This document shows positions 54,734 through 63,487 of a stretch of 64,000 nt of DNA, piece after piece (the first letter of the stretch is position 1; every line of letters starts with the position of its first letter). The stretch is from Streptomyces sp. NBC_00273. GTDB lineage: Bacteria; Actinomycetota; Actinomycetes; Streptomycetales; Streptomycetaceae. The stretch spans positions 682,001 through 746,000 of the forward strand of contig NZ_CP108067.1 of NCBI RefSeq assembly GCF_036178145.1, read 5' to 3'. Position numbers and translations under genes: made by a program. A model generated the notes under the pieces. The model ran no database searches. It was not told the DNA's origin and saw nothing but the letters and a program-made list of their open reading frames with translations.

Positions 54734-55075
54734 ATGACTACTCTGAACTCGCTGCGGGCAAGCCTTGCGTCAGGTGAGCACGAGTTCGCCGACACCTTGG
54801 CCTTCATCACCGCGCACTACGAGTACGAGCCGCAGGCGTTCCGCAACGGGGAACTGGAGAATGCCGCAGGTGAGAACGAGGGCTCCTGCAAGACGCTGGG
54901 ACTGGCCCTGTTGGAAGGGCTGAGCGACCAAGAGGCGCTGCTTGCATTCGGTGAGCACTATCGCAGTGTGCTGGCGACGCCGAACGACACTGACCACGGC
55001 AACATTCGCAACCTCATGGCCCATGGCCTGGAAGGGGTGAGCTTCGCCGGGCAACCGTTGGCCCGAAAGAGCTGA
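54734..55075 (+). CDS. HopJ-family protein
   Basis: A 113-residue protein closely fitting the HopJ type III effector family: EFADTLAFITAHYEYEPQAF, RNGELENAAGENEGSCKTLG (the invariant NAAGENxGSCK motif), LSDQEALLAFGEHYRSVLAT, TDHGNIRNLMAHGLEGVSFA. The length equals that of proteobacterial members. Despite the name, HopJ proteins are widespread in bacteria without type III secretion and probably have a housekeeping role. In a Gram-positive actinomycete no type III system is expected, so it is not an effector here, and transfer from a proteobacterium is plausible. The start is ATG 54734 with its own upstream site. Confidence 0.9.
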   Translation: MTTLNSLRASLASGEHEFADTLAFITAHYEYEPQAFRNGELENAAGENEGSCKTLGLALLEGLSDQEALLAFGEHYRSVLATPNDTDHGNIRNLMAHGLEGVSFAGQPLARKS

Positions 55076-55163
55076 ACCGCGAAGTCCGGGCGAGCACCAA
55101 CGGTCACGACCACCAACCCGCCTTGAAGGCCTCGCCTCGTGCTCCGGTCGCCGGCAGCACTGC

Positions 55164-55500
55164 CTACAACGGCAGCGCCGGTTCGGGCCGGGGCTTGCCG
55201 AGGCCGGCGCCGCGCACGGCCAGCACGTGCTCGCAGCGCCCTGCCCGCGGGGTGAAGGCGGCGTCGGTGCACGTCTTCATGGAGCTGAAGAACCGCTTCC
55301 CGTCGTGTGACTGAGGGGTGGTTCCCCAGGTGGAGGTCTCGTAGGCGCGCATCGCCCACAGTGTCATGTGGGCTGCGTAGCCTTGCCTTCCCGGAGGTCG
55401 GTGACGCGGATCTTGGCGATGAGCCCCTACTCGCAGAAGGAGCAAGTCGCCCAGGTCAGCTGTGCGATGAACCAGAGCGGAGAAAGGCCTCGCACTGACC
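55164..55500 (-). pseudogene. Fragmented acetyltransferase-like gene
   Basis: On the minus strand, FIAQLTWATCSFCE is followed by a stop, GLIAKIRVTDLREGKATQPT, and in another frame STWGTTPQSHDGKRFFSSMK, DAAFTPRAGRCEHVLAVRGA. In order these resemble a GNAT-like hypothetical protein of streptomycetes (zinc-ribbon-like Cys pair, then an acetyl-CoA-binding region, then TSPQS-GKxFF). One stop and at least one frameshift are present. Family assignment is tentative. Confidence 0.4.
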
Positions 55501-55639
55501 GACTCCCGAGCGGTAGCCGACCGGACCGGCATCGGCATGACCCAGTGAGAACCTGGCGCACCGTGAGCCGGGTGACCTGACGGGGGCGCCGGTCGGAGGA
55601 GCGCCCTTGAGGGACCGGCACGACGCGGAAGTCCACCCC

Positions 55640-56099
55640 ATGACCGAATCCAGCGCCGCGCCCGGGAACGCACACGATGCCCTGTCGGCAGGGCGCGGCT
55701 GGCTGCGGGACGCCCTCGCCCCGGCGGCGACCGGCGGCGTCGATGCCTGGACCGGCCCGCCCCGGGAGCCCTCCCCGCCAGCCTGCGCGAGCGCGCGGCC
55801 GAACTGGGCGGCCGTGTCCCCCGGCCGTCGCCGGCCCCCGCCCCGACGACGAGCGGATGTTCCTGGAGAAGGCCGCCGCGCTGCGCGCCGAGGCCGACCT
55901 GCTGGAGCAGAACGTGAAGGTTGCAGCCGCAGTGGCCGACGGGCCCGAGGCGCTGCAGAAGCGGATCGATCGGGCCGTCGCCTTCATCGGCACCCGCCTG
56001 GGCGAGAACGACGCCGTCCCCGGTTCCGCCGCTCCCTCGGCTGAGCCCTGGGCTACGCCGAAGCCTGCCCAGACCATGGCCAACTCAACGGCGTTGTAG
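55640..56099 (+). pseudogene. Possible helical hypothetical protein, frame broken
   Basis: A frame from ATG 55640 (TESSAAPGNAHDALSAGRGW) loses protein character near 55770. In a second frame MFLEKAAALRAEADLLEQNV, ALQKRIDRAVAFIGTRLGEN is coiled-coil-like and runs to a stop at 56099. One frameshift would join them. Unknown function. Confidence 0.3.
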
Positions 56100-56416
56100 A
56101 GCAGTTGCCCTGCATCTGCTCCGAGGCCGAGGCACGGCAAGCACCCCGGCTACTTCAAGGAGGCGGACACTTCGACACGGAGCCGCCCAAGGGGTTAGGC
56201 GCGCGGCGAACGCGCCCGTGATCCCGTCCTCCGTCGCCAGCAGCCGGCGGCCCGCCGGTACAGCGGTCACCAACGGGCGCAGCGCCACCATCGCGGCCGC
56301 CTGGACCGGTACGAGCCACAGGAACCGTGAGCGTCTCGCGTCCGTGCCGCTTCGCGTAGTCATGGCACCCTGCCGCACTAGTCCCCAAACCTGACCAGAA
56401 CCTTTGGGGCTGGAGG
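56100..56416. other. Intergenic, nothing recognised
   Basis: No gene seen. Confidence 0.4.
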
Positions 56417-56623
56417 CTAGTGAACGAACACTGCCACGGCTGTCACAGCCGCAATGGGTGTGATCACCACCAGCCATCCGCTCGGGCGAACGCCGTCGCC
56501 CGCGAAGGCCGCGACGAGCAGCAACAGGGCCACGGGGATGAACAGGAACATCCCGACGGCGGCGCCGATCACGGCCCAGGCCAGCAAACCCATCCCGACC
56601 ACGAGGCAAGCGCCGGCAAACAC
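56417..56623 (-). CDS. Small two-helix membrane protein
   Basis: A frame of 68 codons from GTG 56623 with two or three hydrophobic segments (GLLAWAVIGAAVGMFLFIPV, LLLLVAAFAGD, WLVVITPIAAVTAVAVFV) and almost no polar residues except a short loop. Such small membrane proteins are frequent in Streptomyces. The ribosome binding site is poor, so the start is uncertain. Confidence 0.45.
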   Translation of the reverse strand: MFAGACLVVGMGLLAWAVIGAAVGMFLFIPVALLLLVAAFAGDGVRPSGWLVVITPIAAVTAVAVFVH

Positions 56624-57305
56624 CTTCGGCCGATGGACTGCCGCGCGCGTTGATGGGGGTCGCGATCTGCCGCCGACTCCGAGCCCCTTCCCCCGACAGA
56701 GCCTCCCGCCGCCGAGGCGGGCAGCGCGGCGGTTGCCGGGCTCGCGGCCGTGGAGCGGTGAGCGCCCTGGCGGTGGAGGCCGCCTGCGCGCGCCGCGCCT
56801 GCCCCGTGCCGTACTGGTCCAAGAGAGGGGAATAGGGATTTCCAGATGGGAAGGGGTCGACGCTGGTGAGCGCCGTCCTTTCCATGACCGCTTCACGGGT
56901 TGTGGCGCCAACTGCTTGTGGACACCGGCCCGTGAATGCCACTAATGCGGGACCATTCGCGCCCGCGTGCGGCAGTGTCCCCCGTGCGCCCCGTGGAGGC
57001 ATCGTTCCGCGACGCCTTGACTCCCGCGCCCGGTTTGAGGGGCACAGCCACGCCCCGCCCGCGCCGCCGGGCCCGCCGTTCGACAAGGCCGCCTGACCGG
57101 GCGCAGCAACGGTGGTGGAGGTGGGCCGGGAACGAGCCGCGACCTGGGAGACCAAACAGCCGGTACGCGGGCGCGGGCGGCACCGACGGCGGTGTTGCCG
57201 GAGAGCGGAAGGTCGCCCCCTCCTATAACCCCTAACGAAATGGGATGGCGGATGTGCCCCGGCCAGGGCGAGGATCTCTCGGTACTCGCCGATGAAGGAG
57301 CAGCT
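56624..57305. other. Intergenic, nothing recognised
   Basis: 682 bases without a recognisable gene on either strand; the long minus-strand open frames here are repetitive in Arg, Ala and Pro and look like shadows. Confidence 0.4.
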
Positions 57306-57734
57306 GTGAACGACATTGTTCCGAGAGAGCTCATCTCTCTCGCAGATGACGAGGGGAACAGCGTCACCGTCAACGTTCTGGGGCGTGATCCCAGGTGGTC
57401 CGCCGGGCTGGAAGCCGAGATCGTGGTCGAGACGCCTTTCGTGTCCGGCCGTGTTGACTTGGCGCTGTACACCTTGCGACTGGAGAGCTGGGCGGATGCG
57501 CTGAACCGGCTCGATGCTGGCGAGGATGTCGCCTGGATGGAGATGAGCCGTGGCCCGTCGATCTTCATCCAACTCACCGGCGAGCGTGATTGCCCCGAGG
57601 TGATCGTGGAGGACGAGTCGGGGTCCATGGTCACCGTTCGAGTGCCGCTCGTGCCGCCGGACGGGTGGATTGCTGACCACAAGGAGCGCCTGCAGCAGGT
57701 GATGAAGTACTGGGTTCCGCTGTTGTCAGTCTAG
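57306..57734 (+). CDS. DUF5959 family protein
   Basis: A 142-residue soluble protein with the DUF5959 pattern: ELISLADDEGNSVTVNVLGR, LEAEIVVETPFVSGRVDLAL, DALNRLDAGEDVAWMEMSRG, PSIFIQLTGERDCPEVIVED. The fold is probably all-beta. The family is restricted to actinomycetes and has no known function. GTG 57306 follows GAAGGAG. Its last nine bases overlap, tail to tail, the end of the IS5-family transposase on the other strand, so an insertion ended exactly at its 3' end and may have replaced the original C-terminus. Confidence 0.85.
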   Translation: MNDIVPRELISLADDEGNSVTVNVLGRDPRWSAGLEAEIVVETPFVSGRVDLALYTLRLESWADALNRLDAGEDVAWMEMSRGPSIFIQLTGERDCPEVIVEDESGSMVTVRVPLVPPDGWIADHKERLQQVMKYWVPLLSV

Positions 57735-58479
57735 AGAGACAAGCCTCCGCCAGCAGATGAGCGCGCATCCAAGGGTAAGGGAGGCTTCATGGACGTCGTC
57801 GCGAATCTCCCAGCGGATCCGCAGGCGACGGAACCAGTGCAGGTGGGCGAATGCGCGCTCCACGACCCAGCGGCGGGTGCCGAACCCGGAACCGTGCTCG
57901 GTCCCGCGGCGGGCGATCACCGGTTTCACCCCAAGCTCCCACACGAGACGGTGGTACTTGTCGTGGTCGTACCCGCGGTCCCCGAGCACGACGTCCGGGC
58001 GACGCCGGGGCCGGCCGCGCCGCGTTTGCCCCGCACTGACGGAACGGCTTCGAGCAGCGGAACGATCTGGGTCACGTCATTGCGGTTGCCGCCGGTCAAG
58101 GTCACAGCGAGCGGGATGCCGGTGGCCTCGGTGATCAAGTGGTGCTTGCTGCCCGTTCTAGCCCGGTCAACAGGCCTTCGTCCGGTCTTGGAGCCCGCTT
58201 TGACGCCCGGATGTGAGAGCCGTCGACGGCTGCCCAGGAGAAGTCCAGCGCGTTCACGCTGCGGAGCTCGGCGAGGAGGACCGCGTGCAGCCTGGGCCGC
58301 ACACCGGCCTCCGTCCACTCGGCCAGGCGGCGCCAACGCGTCATGCCCGAGCCGAAGCCGAGTTCCTGCGGCAGGTGTTCCCAGGCAATTGCGGTATGCA
58401 GCACGAACAGGACGCCCTGGAACACCAGCCGGTCAGTATGCCGCTTGCGCCCCGGATGACTGCTTTCCGAGAGGACCAA
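57726..58479 (-). mobile_element. IS5-family (IS1647-like) transposase, frameshifted
   Basis: Three minus-strand pieces form one transposase. The first is QGVLFVLHTAIAWEHLPQEL, GFGSGMTRWRRLAEWTEAGV, SWAAVDGSHIRASK with the first Asp. The second, in another frame, is TGSKHHLITEATGIPLAVTL, GGNRNDVTQIVPLLEAV. The third is VLGDRGYDHDKYHRLVWELG with the second Asp, then RRWVVERAFAHLHWFRRLRI with the Glu. The N-terminus is cut at 58479 and there are two frameshifts. All catalytic positions are still visible, so decay is fairly recent. It is of a different subgroup from the IS5 remnants at 16.7 and 24.6 kb. Confidence 0.8.
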
Positions 58480-58500
58480 GCGGACGCCGGCCCGGCGGCG

Positions 58501-58725
58501 TCAGCTGTCGCCGGTCCACACCTCGGGGCCGCCACCCTCCCACCGGACCGGCCCGTCCTCGGACAGATCCACATCCTCCAGCCCGACCCGCCGCAGGAAC
58601 TCCGACACATCCGCGGGCGTGAACGCCCGGCCGAGGTCCGCGTCCACGCCGAGCGCGTGGACGGTGACCTTGCGCCCGCCCTGCGGCGACACGGGATGGA
58701 TCACGATCTCCGTCTGGTCCGCCAT
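58501..58725 (-). CDS. Small conserved hypothetical protein
   Basis: A 74-residue protein from ATG 58725: EIVIHPVSPQGGRKVTVHAL, FTPADVSEFLRRVGLEDVDL, RWEGGGPEVWTGDS. Short proteins with this exact ending are frequent in Streptomyces and unassigned. It seems intact and ends 22 bases from the IS5-family remnant. Confidence 0.65.
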   Translation of the reverse strand: MADQTEIVIHPVSPQGGRKVTVHALGVDADLGRAFTPADVSEFLRRVGLEDVDLSEDGPVRWEGGGPEVWTGDS

Positions 58726-59336
58726 ACATCCACAGTGCGGCGGGCCGGCCCACACGGCATCCGGAGTCCACCCCCGTCGCGGCGTTCGCGGGTCGCGAGG
58801 GCACAACAGACCTTGACGTCCCCTCAGAACTTTTGGAGGGACAGCGTTTGAAGGAAGGCAGCCGGGACAGACGCGTGGACCCCGGCGCCGGCGCTCAGAC
58901 CGCCGCCCCCGGGCAACGGACCCGACGGCAGCGACCCGCATGATCAACATCGATGAGTTCGGCGGTCACAGGCCGCGACCACGACTACCTGCCAGTGCCC
59001 GCCAGGTGGCCCAGGGCAGGTGGTCAGCGCAACGGACCCGCCTCCAGGGTGCTGCTCCATCGCGGGTGCGGCACTCCCGTGCTCCGGCACTGGGCCACCG
59101 GGGCGATACCCCGTAATCGTGCCGCCTGCACCCGCATCCTCCCCGGGGCCGGCGTACGTAATCCCGTCCTCAACCCGGGCGAGGCGGTGCCGCGCAGTCG
59201 GGCGGGCCTGACCACCGACACCCTCAGCGGCCCGTCCGGGACGGGCCACGAGCGGCTCGATCACCGCAAACGGTGTGCCGAACCGGGCCCGCGTCTGCGG
59301 TACCGGGGACCAGCGGGACGCGGGATAATCAGGTAC
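58726..59336. other. Intergenic, nothing recognised apart from a promoter
   Basis: No gene. At its end GATAAT (59324-59329) lies 7 bases before the next ATG, a good -10 box for a leaderless transcript. Confidence 0.45.
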
Positions 59337-59702
59337 ATGACCATGTCCCCCTCCCGCAACGCGGCGCAGTCGGCAGCCAAGGTGCTCGACGCCCGGTACA
59401 CGAGCCGGCTTCCCGCTTCACCGGAGAAGCTCGCAGGTCTGCGGCATGAAGTGGTCGAGCTGCCCCTGCACGTGGCCCGGCCCGGGCTGCGAGCCTACGA
59501 ACTCGACCCGCCCCGCCTGCGCATGGGCCTGTACCGGACCATCCTGGCCGAGGGGCAACACGAGGACCTTGTGACCCTGCGGAACTGCGACCTCCCCTTG
59601 GCCGAGTGGCCCGTTCTGCGCACTCCGGTCAGCAGACACGTGCAACAGGTCCGGGAGGAAGCCTTCCCCGACCTCGCGGGCGCGGGGTCTGTCGCCGCGT
59701 GA
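59337..59702 (+). CDS. AbiE-type antitoxin-like protein
   Basis: A 121-residue protein immediately upstream of, and overlapping by 4 nt (GTGA), a nucleotidyltransferase-like gene. Sequence: VLDARYTSRLPASPEKLAGL, PLHVARPGLRAYELDPPRLR, MGLYRTILAEGQHEDLVTLR, EWPVLRTPVSRHVQQVREEA. Streptomycete genes preceding AbiEii-like genes have this size and pattern and are presumed antitoxins or partner proteins. The -10-like GATAAT seven bases before the ATG and the lack of a ribosome binding site suggest a leaderless message. Confidence 0.55.
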   Translation: MTMSPSRNAAQSAAKVLDARYTSRLPASPEKLAGLRHEVVELPLHVARPGLRAYELDPPRLRMGLYRTILAEGQHEDLVTLRNCDLPLAEWPVLRTPVSRHVQQVREEAFPDLAGAGSVAA

Positions 59703-60442
59703 AACTGAGCGACCTGCACCGCCGGCTCCTGGCCGCTGTCATCGACATCGGTACGCCGTATCCCCTCGTGATCGCTGGCGGATACGTGATCCAGGCCCAC
59801 GGACTCGTCGAGCGTTTCCATCAGGACCTCGACGTCGCCACGGCGAACCCGGCACCCATGTCGGCCGACGTCGCCGCTGCCGCCTTCTCCGTTGAATTCC
59901 CGGTGCCCGCATGGGGTGTCGGCGTCAGCAGGGTCCGGGAGTTCGTCGCGGACTACCGTGCCTACCGGCAGCTCCATCCACTGTGGCGGGACATGACCCA
60001 GGCGTTCCCGGAGAGGGTGTTCCTCCCGACCGACCCCCGGCAGGCTCGTTGGTCAATGCGCACTCTGCCTCGTCTCGTCGGCCGCCAAGTGGCCGAGATC
60101 CGCGACGGGCAGCTGGCGCGCCGGCAGTACTACAACGGCAAAGCGGCAGAGACCGCGCACTCGCTCGGCGAGGGACCGGGGCTCACCAGAGACGACCTGG
60201 AGGCAGTGATCGAACCATCCCAGCTCGCCGCCGCCCTCCGTACTCGCGCTACCGGAGCCGGATCCGGCACCGGCACCGACCAGGGGATTCCACAGCCGCT
60301 ACTCCCCCACGACCCAGCGGCCGGCGCCATCATGTGCGAAGCCGACTGGCTCACCCGCGTGGCGGAGGCGTACGGCACGTCACAGGTGGCGGCCGCGCCC
60401 CTCTCGGACACTCGGCTCGCCGACGACGCGGTGATCGCGTGA
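59699..60442 (+). CDS. In-frame chimera: AbiEii-like N-terminus and DUF6545 tail
   Basis: 247 residues from GTG 59699. Residues 1-57 are the start of an AbiEii/AbiGii nucleotidyltransferase (PYPLVIAGGYVIQAHGLVER, FHQDLDVATANPAPMS, with the GG and DxD motifs). From about residue 60 the sequence switches to FSVEFPVPAWGVGVSRVREF, VADYRAYRQLHPLWRDMTQA and the cytoplasmic DUF6545 tail, ending in GIPQPLLPHDPAAGAIM. The rest of the toxin domain and the membrane part of the DUF6545 protein are missing, so a deletion near 59870 joined two genes without breaking the frame. Whether the product folds is unknown. The stop overlaps the P450 start (GTGA). Confidence 0.7.
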   Translation: MKLSDLHRRLLAAVIDIGTPYPLVIAGGYVIQAHGLVERFHQDLDVATANPAPMSADVAAAAFSVEFPVPAWGVGVSRVREFVADYRAYRQLHPLWRDMTQAFPERVFLPTDPRQARWSMRTLPRLVGRQVAEIRDGQLARRQYYNGKAAETAHSLGEGPGLTRDDLEAVIEPSQLAAALRTRATGAGSGTGTDQGIPQPLLPHDPAAGAIMCEADWLTRVAEAYGTSQVAAAPLSDTRLADDAVIA

Positions 60443-61617
60443 CCATCCCCATCTTCGACGACGCTCTGATGACCGACCCGCATGGCCGATACGCGCAGCT
60501 GCGCGGCGCCGGGCCGATCCACGAGACGACGACGCCCGACGGGGAAGCCGTCTGGGTCATCACCAGCTATGCCGAAGCCCGCGCAGCTCTGGCCGACCCT
60601 CGGCTGTCCCTCAACAAAGCGAACGCTCGTACCCGCAACTCCTACCAGTCCTCCATGCCGCCGGAGCTCGACGCCCACCTGCTCAACATGGATCCACCCG
60701 ACCACACACGTCTGCGGCGACTGGTGTCCAAGGCATTCACCCCCCGCCGCATGGCCGACCTTCGCCCGCGCATCGAAACCCTGGCCGACGAACTCCTCGA
60801 CGCGGCCCCGGCAGGCCCGAACATCGACCTGATGGACGTACTCGCGAACCCGCTCCCGATGAACGTCATCTGCGAGCTGCTCGGCATTCCGGCCGACACA
60901 CGGCGCGACTTCCGTGAGTGGACCAACACCCTGCTCTCGCCCGCCCCAGGAGCCGCCACGGACTCTCGGACGGCCATGCGCAGCATGTACCGCTACCTCG
61001 TCGAGATCATCCATGCCAAGCGGGAGGAGCCCACGGACGACCTTCTCTCCGCCATGATCCAAGCGCGCGACGAACACGACAGCCTGACCGAGTCCGAGCT
61101 CGTCTCCATCACTTTCCTCATCCTCTTCGCCGGCTACGACAACGCCGTCCACCTCATCGGCAACACCATCACGGCCCTGCTTCTCCACCCCGAGCAGCTC
61201 GATGCCGTCCGCCATGGCACGCTCGCGATCCGCGACGTCATCGAAGAGACGCTACGCGCGAATCCGCCGTTCCCCTTGGGCGTCCGCCGGTTCGCGCTCG
61301 AGGACCTCACCATCGCCGGGACTGTCGTCCCGGCAGGCGGGCGAATCTGGATTTCCATCATCTCTGCCAACAGCGACGAGGCCCAGTTCCCGTCCCCCCG
61401 CACATTCGACCCGACGCGTACGCCCACCCACCTGGCCTTCGGACACGGCATTCACTACTGCCTCGGCGCCCCGCTAGCCCGCCTTGAAGCAGAAATCGCC
61501 GTTGAGACCCTGCTGCGGCGTAGCCCCGAGCTCAGGATGACAGTGGCCTGCGAGGACGTTCAATGGTGGCCCTCGTTTCACAAGCGCGGGCTCCGGTCCC
61601 TCCCCGTATCGAGGTGA
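60439..61617 (+). CDS. Cytochrome P450 (CYP107-like)
   Basis: A 392-residue P450. Heme loop LAFGHGIHYCLGAPLARLE, with Cys at about residue 336; K-helix EETLRANPP with ExxR; C-helix LLNMDPPDHTRLRRLVSKAF. The I-helix reads FAGYDNAVHLIGN: the normally conserved acid-Thr pair is Asp-Asn with Ala where Thr should be, which would affect proton delivery. It is a paralogue of the P450 at 45346, which has AGYENT at the same place. GTG 60439 overlaps the chimeric gene by 4 nt, so it is translationally coupled to a DUF6545 protein, just as the FAD enzyme is at 31040. Confidence 0.92.
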   Translation: MTIPIFDDALMTDPHGRYAQLRGAGPIHETTTPDGEAVWVITSYAEARAALADPRLSLNKANARTRNSYQSSMPPELDAHLLNMDPPDHTRLRRLVSKAFTPRRMADLRPRIETLADELLDAAPAGPNIDLMDVLANPLPMNVICELLGIPADTRRDFREWTNTLLSPAPGAATDSRTAMRSMYRYLVEIIHAKREEPTDDLLSAMIQARDEHDSLTESELVSITFLILFAGYDNAVHLIGNTITALLLHPEQLDAVRHGTLAIRDVIEETLRANPPFPLGVRRFALEDLTIAGTVVPAGGRIWISIISANSDEAQFPSPRTFDPTRTPTHLAFGHGIHYCLGAPLARLEAEIAVETLLRRSPELRMTVACEDVQWWPSFHKRGLRSLPVSR

Positions 61618-61724
61618 CCCTGCCGCCGCTGCATGCTCCGTGAGCAGCAGGCCCCTGAGGCACTGGCCCCGCCTCGCGCGGAGGGGTCGCCCAAGGCCGG
61701 CTGACTGCTGCCGGTGCCTGCCCG

Positions 61725-61759
61725 CCTGTCTGCCTGTCTGCCTGCCTGTCTGTCTGCCT
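61725..61759. repeat. CTGT/CTGC tetranucleotide repeat
   Basis: About nine tetranucleotide units of CTGT and CTGC in a row. It lies 37 bases before the start of the following gene. Confidence 0.85.
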
Positions 61760-61795
61760 CGACCGGCTCAAGTGCTCCAGTAGGCTGCGCTGGTC

Positions 61796-62572
61796 ATGGA
61801 CACGCCCGCCACACCCGAACTGCCCCAGCACGAAGCGATCGCTTGTGGTCCGCCGATCCGGCAGCTCTTCCGAAACGTCATCGCCGACCGCTTGCCGAAC
61901 GGCATGCCCCTCCAAGCAGCGATGCTGTTCGACTCAGAGACCGATCCCGCCTGGGACGACCGGACCTTCCTCTCCGAGTTCTACAACGAGATCCTCCACC
62001 AGGACACCTGTCAGCCCTCCACCGCCGACGGCCTCGCCCTCCTCGCGGCCCTGGCCGTCGACGACCGGATTCCCGCCCGCCACCGGTTCCAAGCCGTCCA
62101 CCTGCTGTTCAGCGCCGCCACCGTCGCTGAGCGCCACCTCGCCGAGACCTGGCCGGCCACCCCGCAACATGCCGATCCCGACAGCGAGGCCCGGGCCTGC
62201 AACGCAGTCCAGTTGCACACCCCGAATCTACTGGCCCGCTGGCAAGGCGAATGCCCCGCAGTTCGGCTTGCACTCGCCGGCCTCGCCGTCGTCTTCCCCA
62301 CGGACCGCACCCTGCCCGCCCTGACAGCGCGCCTGAACAGCGTCATGAACCAGCACCCCCAGGGCACCGACATCGGTGACTACGTGCGGTTCGTCCTCGT
62401 GCTGGCCGCCCAAGACGACAGCCAGACCCTCGCGGTGACCGAGAACCTCACCGAGGCCTACTGGACGGGCACAGCGCGCGGAGTGCCGGCACGGGCACGA
62501 GCGCTTCACCTCCTCGGCCAAATGCTGACCAAGGTCGGAGCTGGACTCACCCGGCCACGCGCCGGGCAGTGA
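61796..62572 (+). CDS. Helical hypothetical protein
   Basis: A 258-residue soluble, helix-rich protein from ATG 61796. Segments such as TADGLALLAALAVDDRIPAR, FQAVHLLFSAATVAERHLAE, VRLALAGLAVVFPTDRTLPA and ADGLALLAALAV have the alternating pattern of helical repeats. No catalytic motif, signal or membrane segment. It is preceded by a tetranucleotide repeat that would suit slipped-strand changes of promoter spacing, but that is speculation. No family recognised. Confidence 0.6.
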   Translation: MDTPATPELPQHEAIACGPPIRQLFRNVIADRLPNGMPLQAAMLFDSETDPAWDDRTFLSEFYNEILHQDTCQPSTADGLALLAALAVDDRIPARHRFQAVHLLFSAATVAERHLAETWPATPQHADPDSEARACNAVQLHTPNLLARWQGECPAVRLALAGLAVVFPTDRTLPALTARLNSVMNQHPQGTDIGDYVRFVLVLAAQDDSQTLAVTENLTEAYWTGTARGVPARARALHLLGQMLTKVGAGLTRPRAGQ

Positions 62573-62944
62573 CGCCCGGCGAGCGCTGCCATTTTCCGGG
62601 TTCTGGCACAGGTTCTGCGGTTTGGCCACGTCGAGTGGCTACGGGGCCAGCGGGAGGGATCTGGGAGGTTGCCCGAACATGACTGTCCGTTCAGATGGTT
62701 GGACCGACAGTTCGATGCGGTGGAGACCTTCTTCACAGCGCAGCGTTGCAGCTCAACTCCTACCGCGTAGTCCAGATGAGCAGGCCGTTTGTACGCCCGG
62801 CCATGTGGTTCGCGTAGTCGTCGCCGCCTTCGCCATGGTGTCGTTTCAAGATCAAAAGGATGACCGGGAGGCCCCCGTTGCGGGGGCGGGCTGGCTGCCT
62901 GTGGAGGCTCGGCCCAACCGGACGGGTCAGCCCCGGATGCAGGA
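62573..62944. other. Intergenic, weak fragments only
   Basis: A minus-strand piece at 62760-62880 (GGDDYANHMAGRTNGLLIWT) is protein-like but short and unassigned. Confidence 0.35.
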
Positions 62945-63487
62945 GTGACGCCAGGCACGTCCGCCACGATGAGCCAGCCGTCCTCCCCGTCAATCGATGG
63001 GTTCGAGGCCCAGGGGCCTGTGCTGTCTGTGGAGGCAGGGCAGTATCCCCACTCGGTGCAGATCGTGGACGCCCTGCTCAGACCCGACGCACCCCAGTCC
63101 CCGGCACCGCAGGGCCTGACGCACATCCAGCTCCTCCTGAAGGTCACCGGCGCTCCAGGGCGCCCCATCAAAAAGCCCCGCACCCCCAGGCTTACGAGGG
63201 TGGTCCAGTACGACGGCTGCAAGGCGGCCCAGAGGACCGAGACCAAGATCAGCTGCAGCAGCATGGCCGACGGGGGTGAGTACTTCACCGCGGAGCAGAT
63301 GCGCGCCCAGGACTACAGCACCGGCGTATACAAGCAGATCGGCGACGTGAAGGCTGACACTCCGTACTGGATCGGCGCCTGGCAGCCGGTACCGGAGAAG
63401 GCCGGCCTGTCTTGGGGCCCAGCTGTGCCAGGGAGTGCGCAACGGGGCCCCGGGCGCCCGCATTCCGCTCGGGGCCGTACGCCATGA
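62945..63487 (+). CDS. Hypothetical protein
   Basis: 180 codons from GTG 62945 (ATG 62969 alternative). The middle is protein-like: SVEAGQYPHSVQIVDALLRP, GLTHIQLLLKVTGAPGRPIK, DGGEYFTAEQMRAQDYSTGV, VKADTPYWIGAWQPVPEKAG, with two Cys that could form a disulfide, resembling the extracytoplasmic domain of streptomycete lipoproteins, but there is no signal peptide. The last 25 residues look like out-of-frame sequence. It may be a truncated lipoprotein gene. Confidence 0.4.
   Translation: MTPGTSATMSQPSSPSIDGFEAQGPVLSVEAGQYPHSVQIVDALLRPDAPQSPAPQGLTHIQLLLKVTGAPGRPIKKPRTPRLTRVVQYDGCKAAQRTETKISCSSMADGGEYFTAEQMRAQDYSTGVYKQIGDVKADTPYWIGAWQPVPEKAGLSWGPAVPGSAQRGPGRPHSARGRTP

Noticed and set aside
54734..55075. 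Functional type III secreted effector
   Set aside because: No type III secretion genes are present or expected in an actinomycete; only the family name refers to effectors.
56085..57680. 531-codon minus frame
   Set aside because: Runs antisense through the DUF5959 gene and has shadow-type composition; only the short hydrophobic piece at 56417-56623 was kept, in its own frame.
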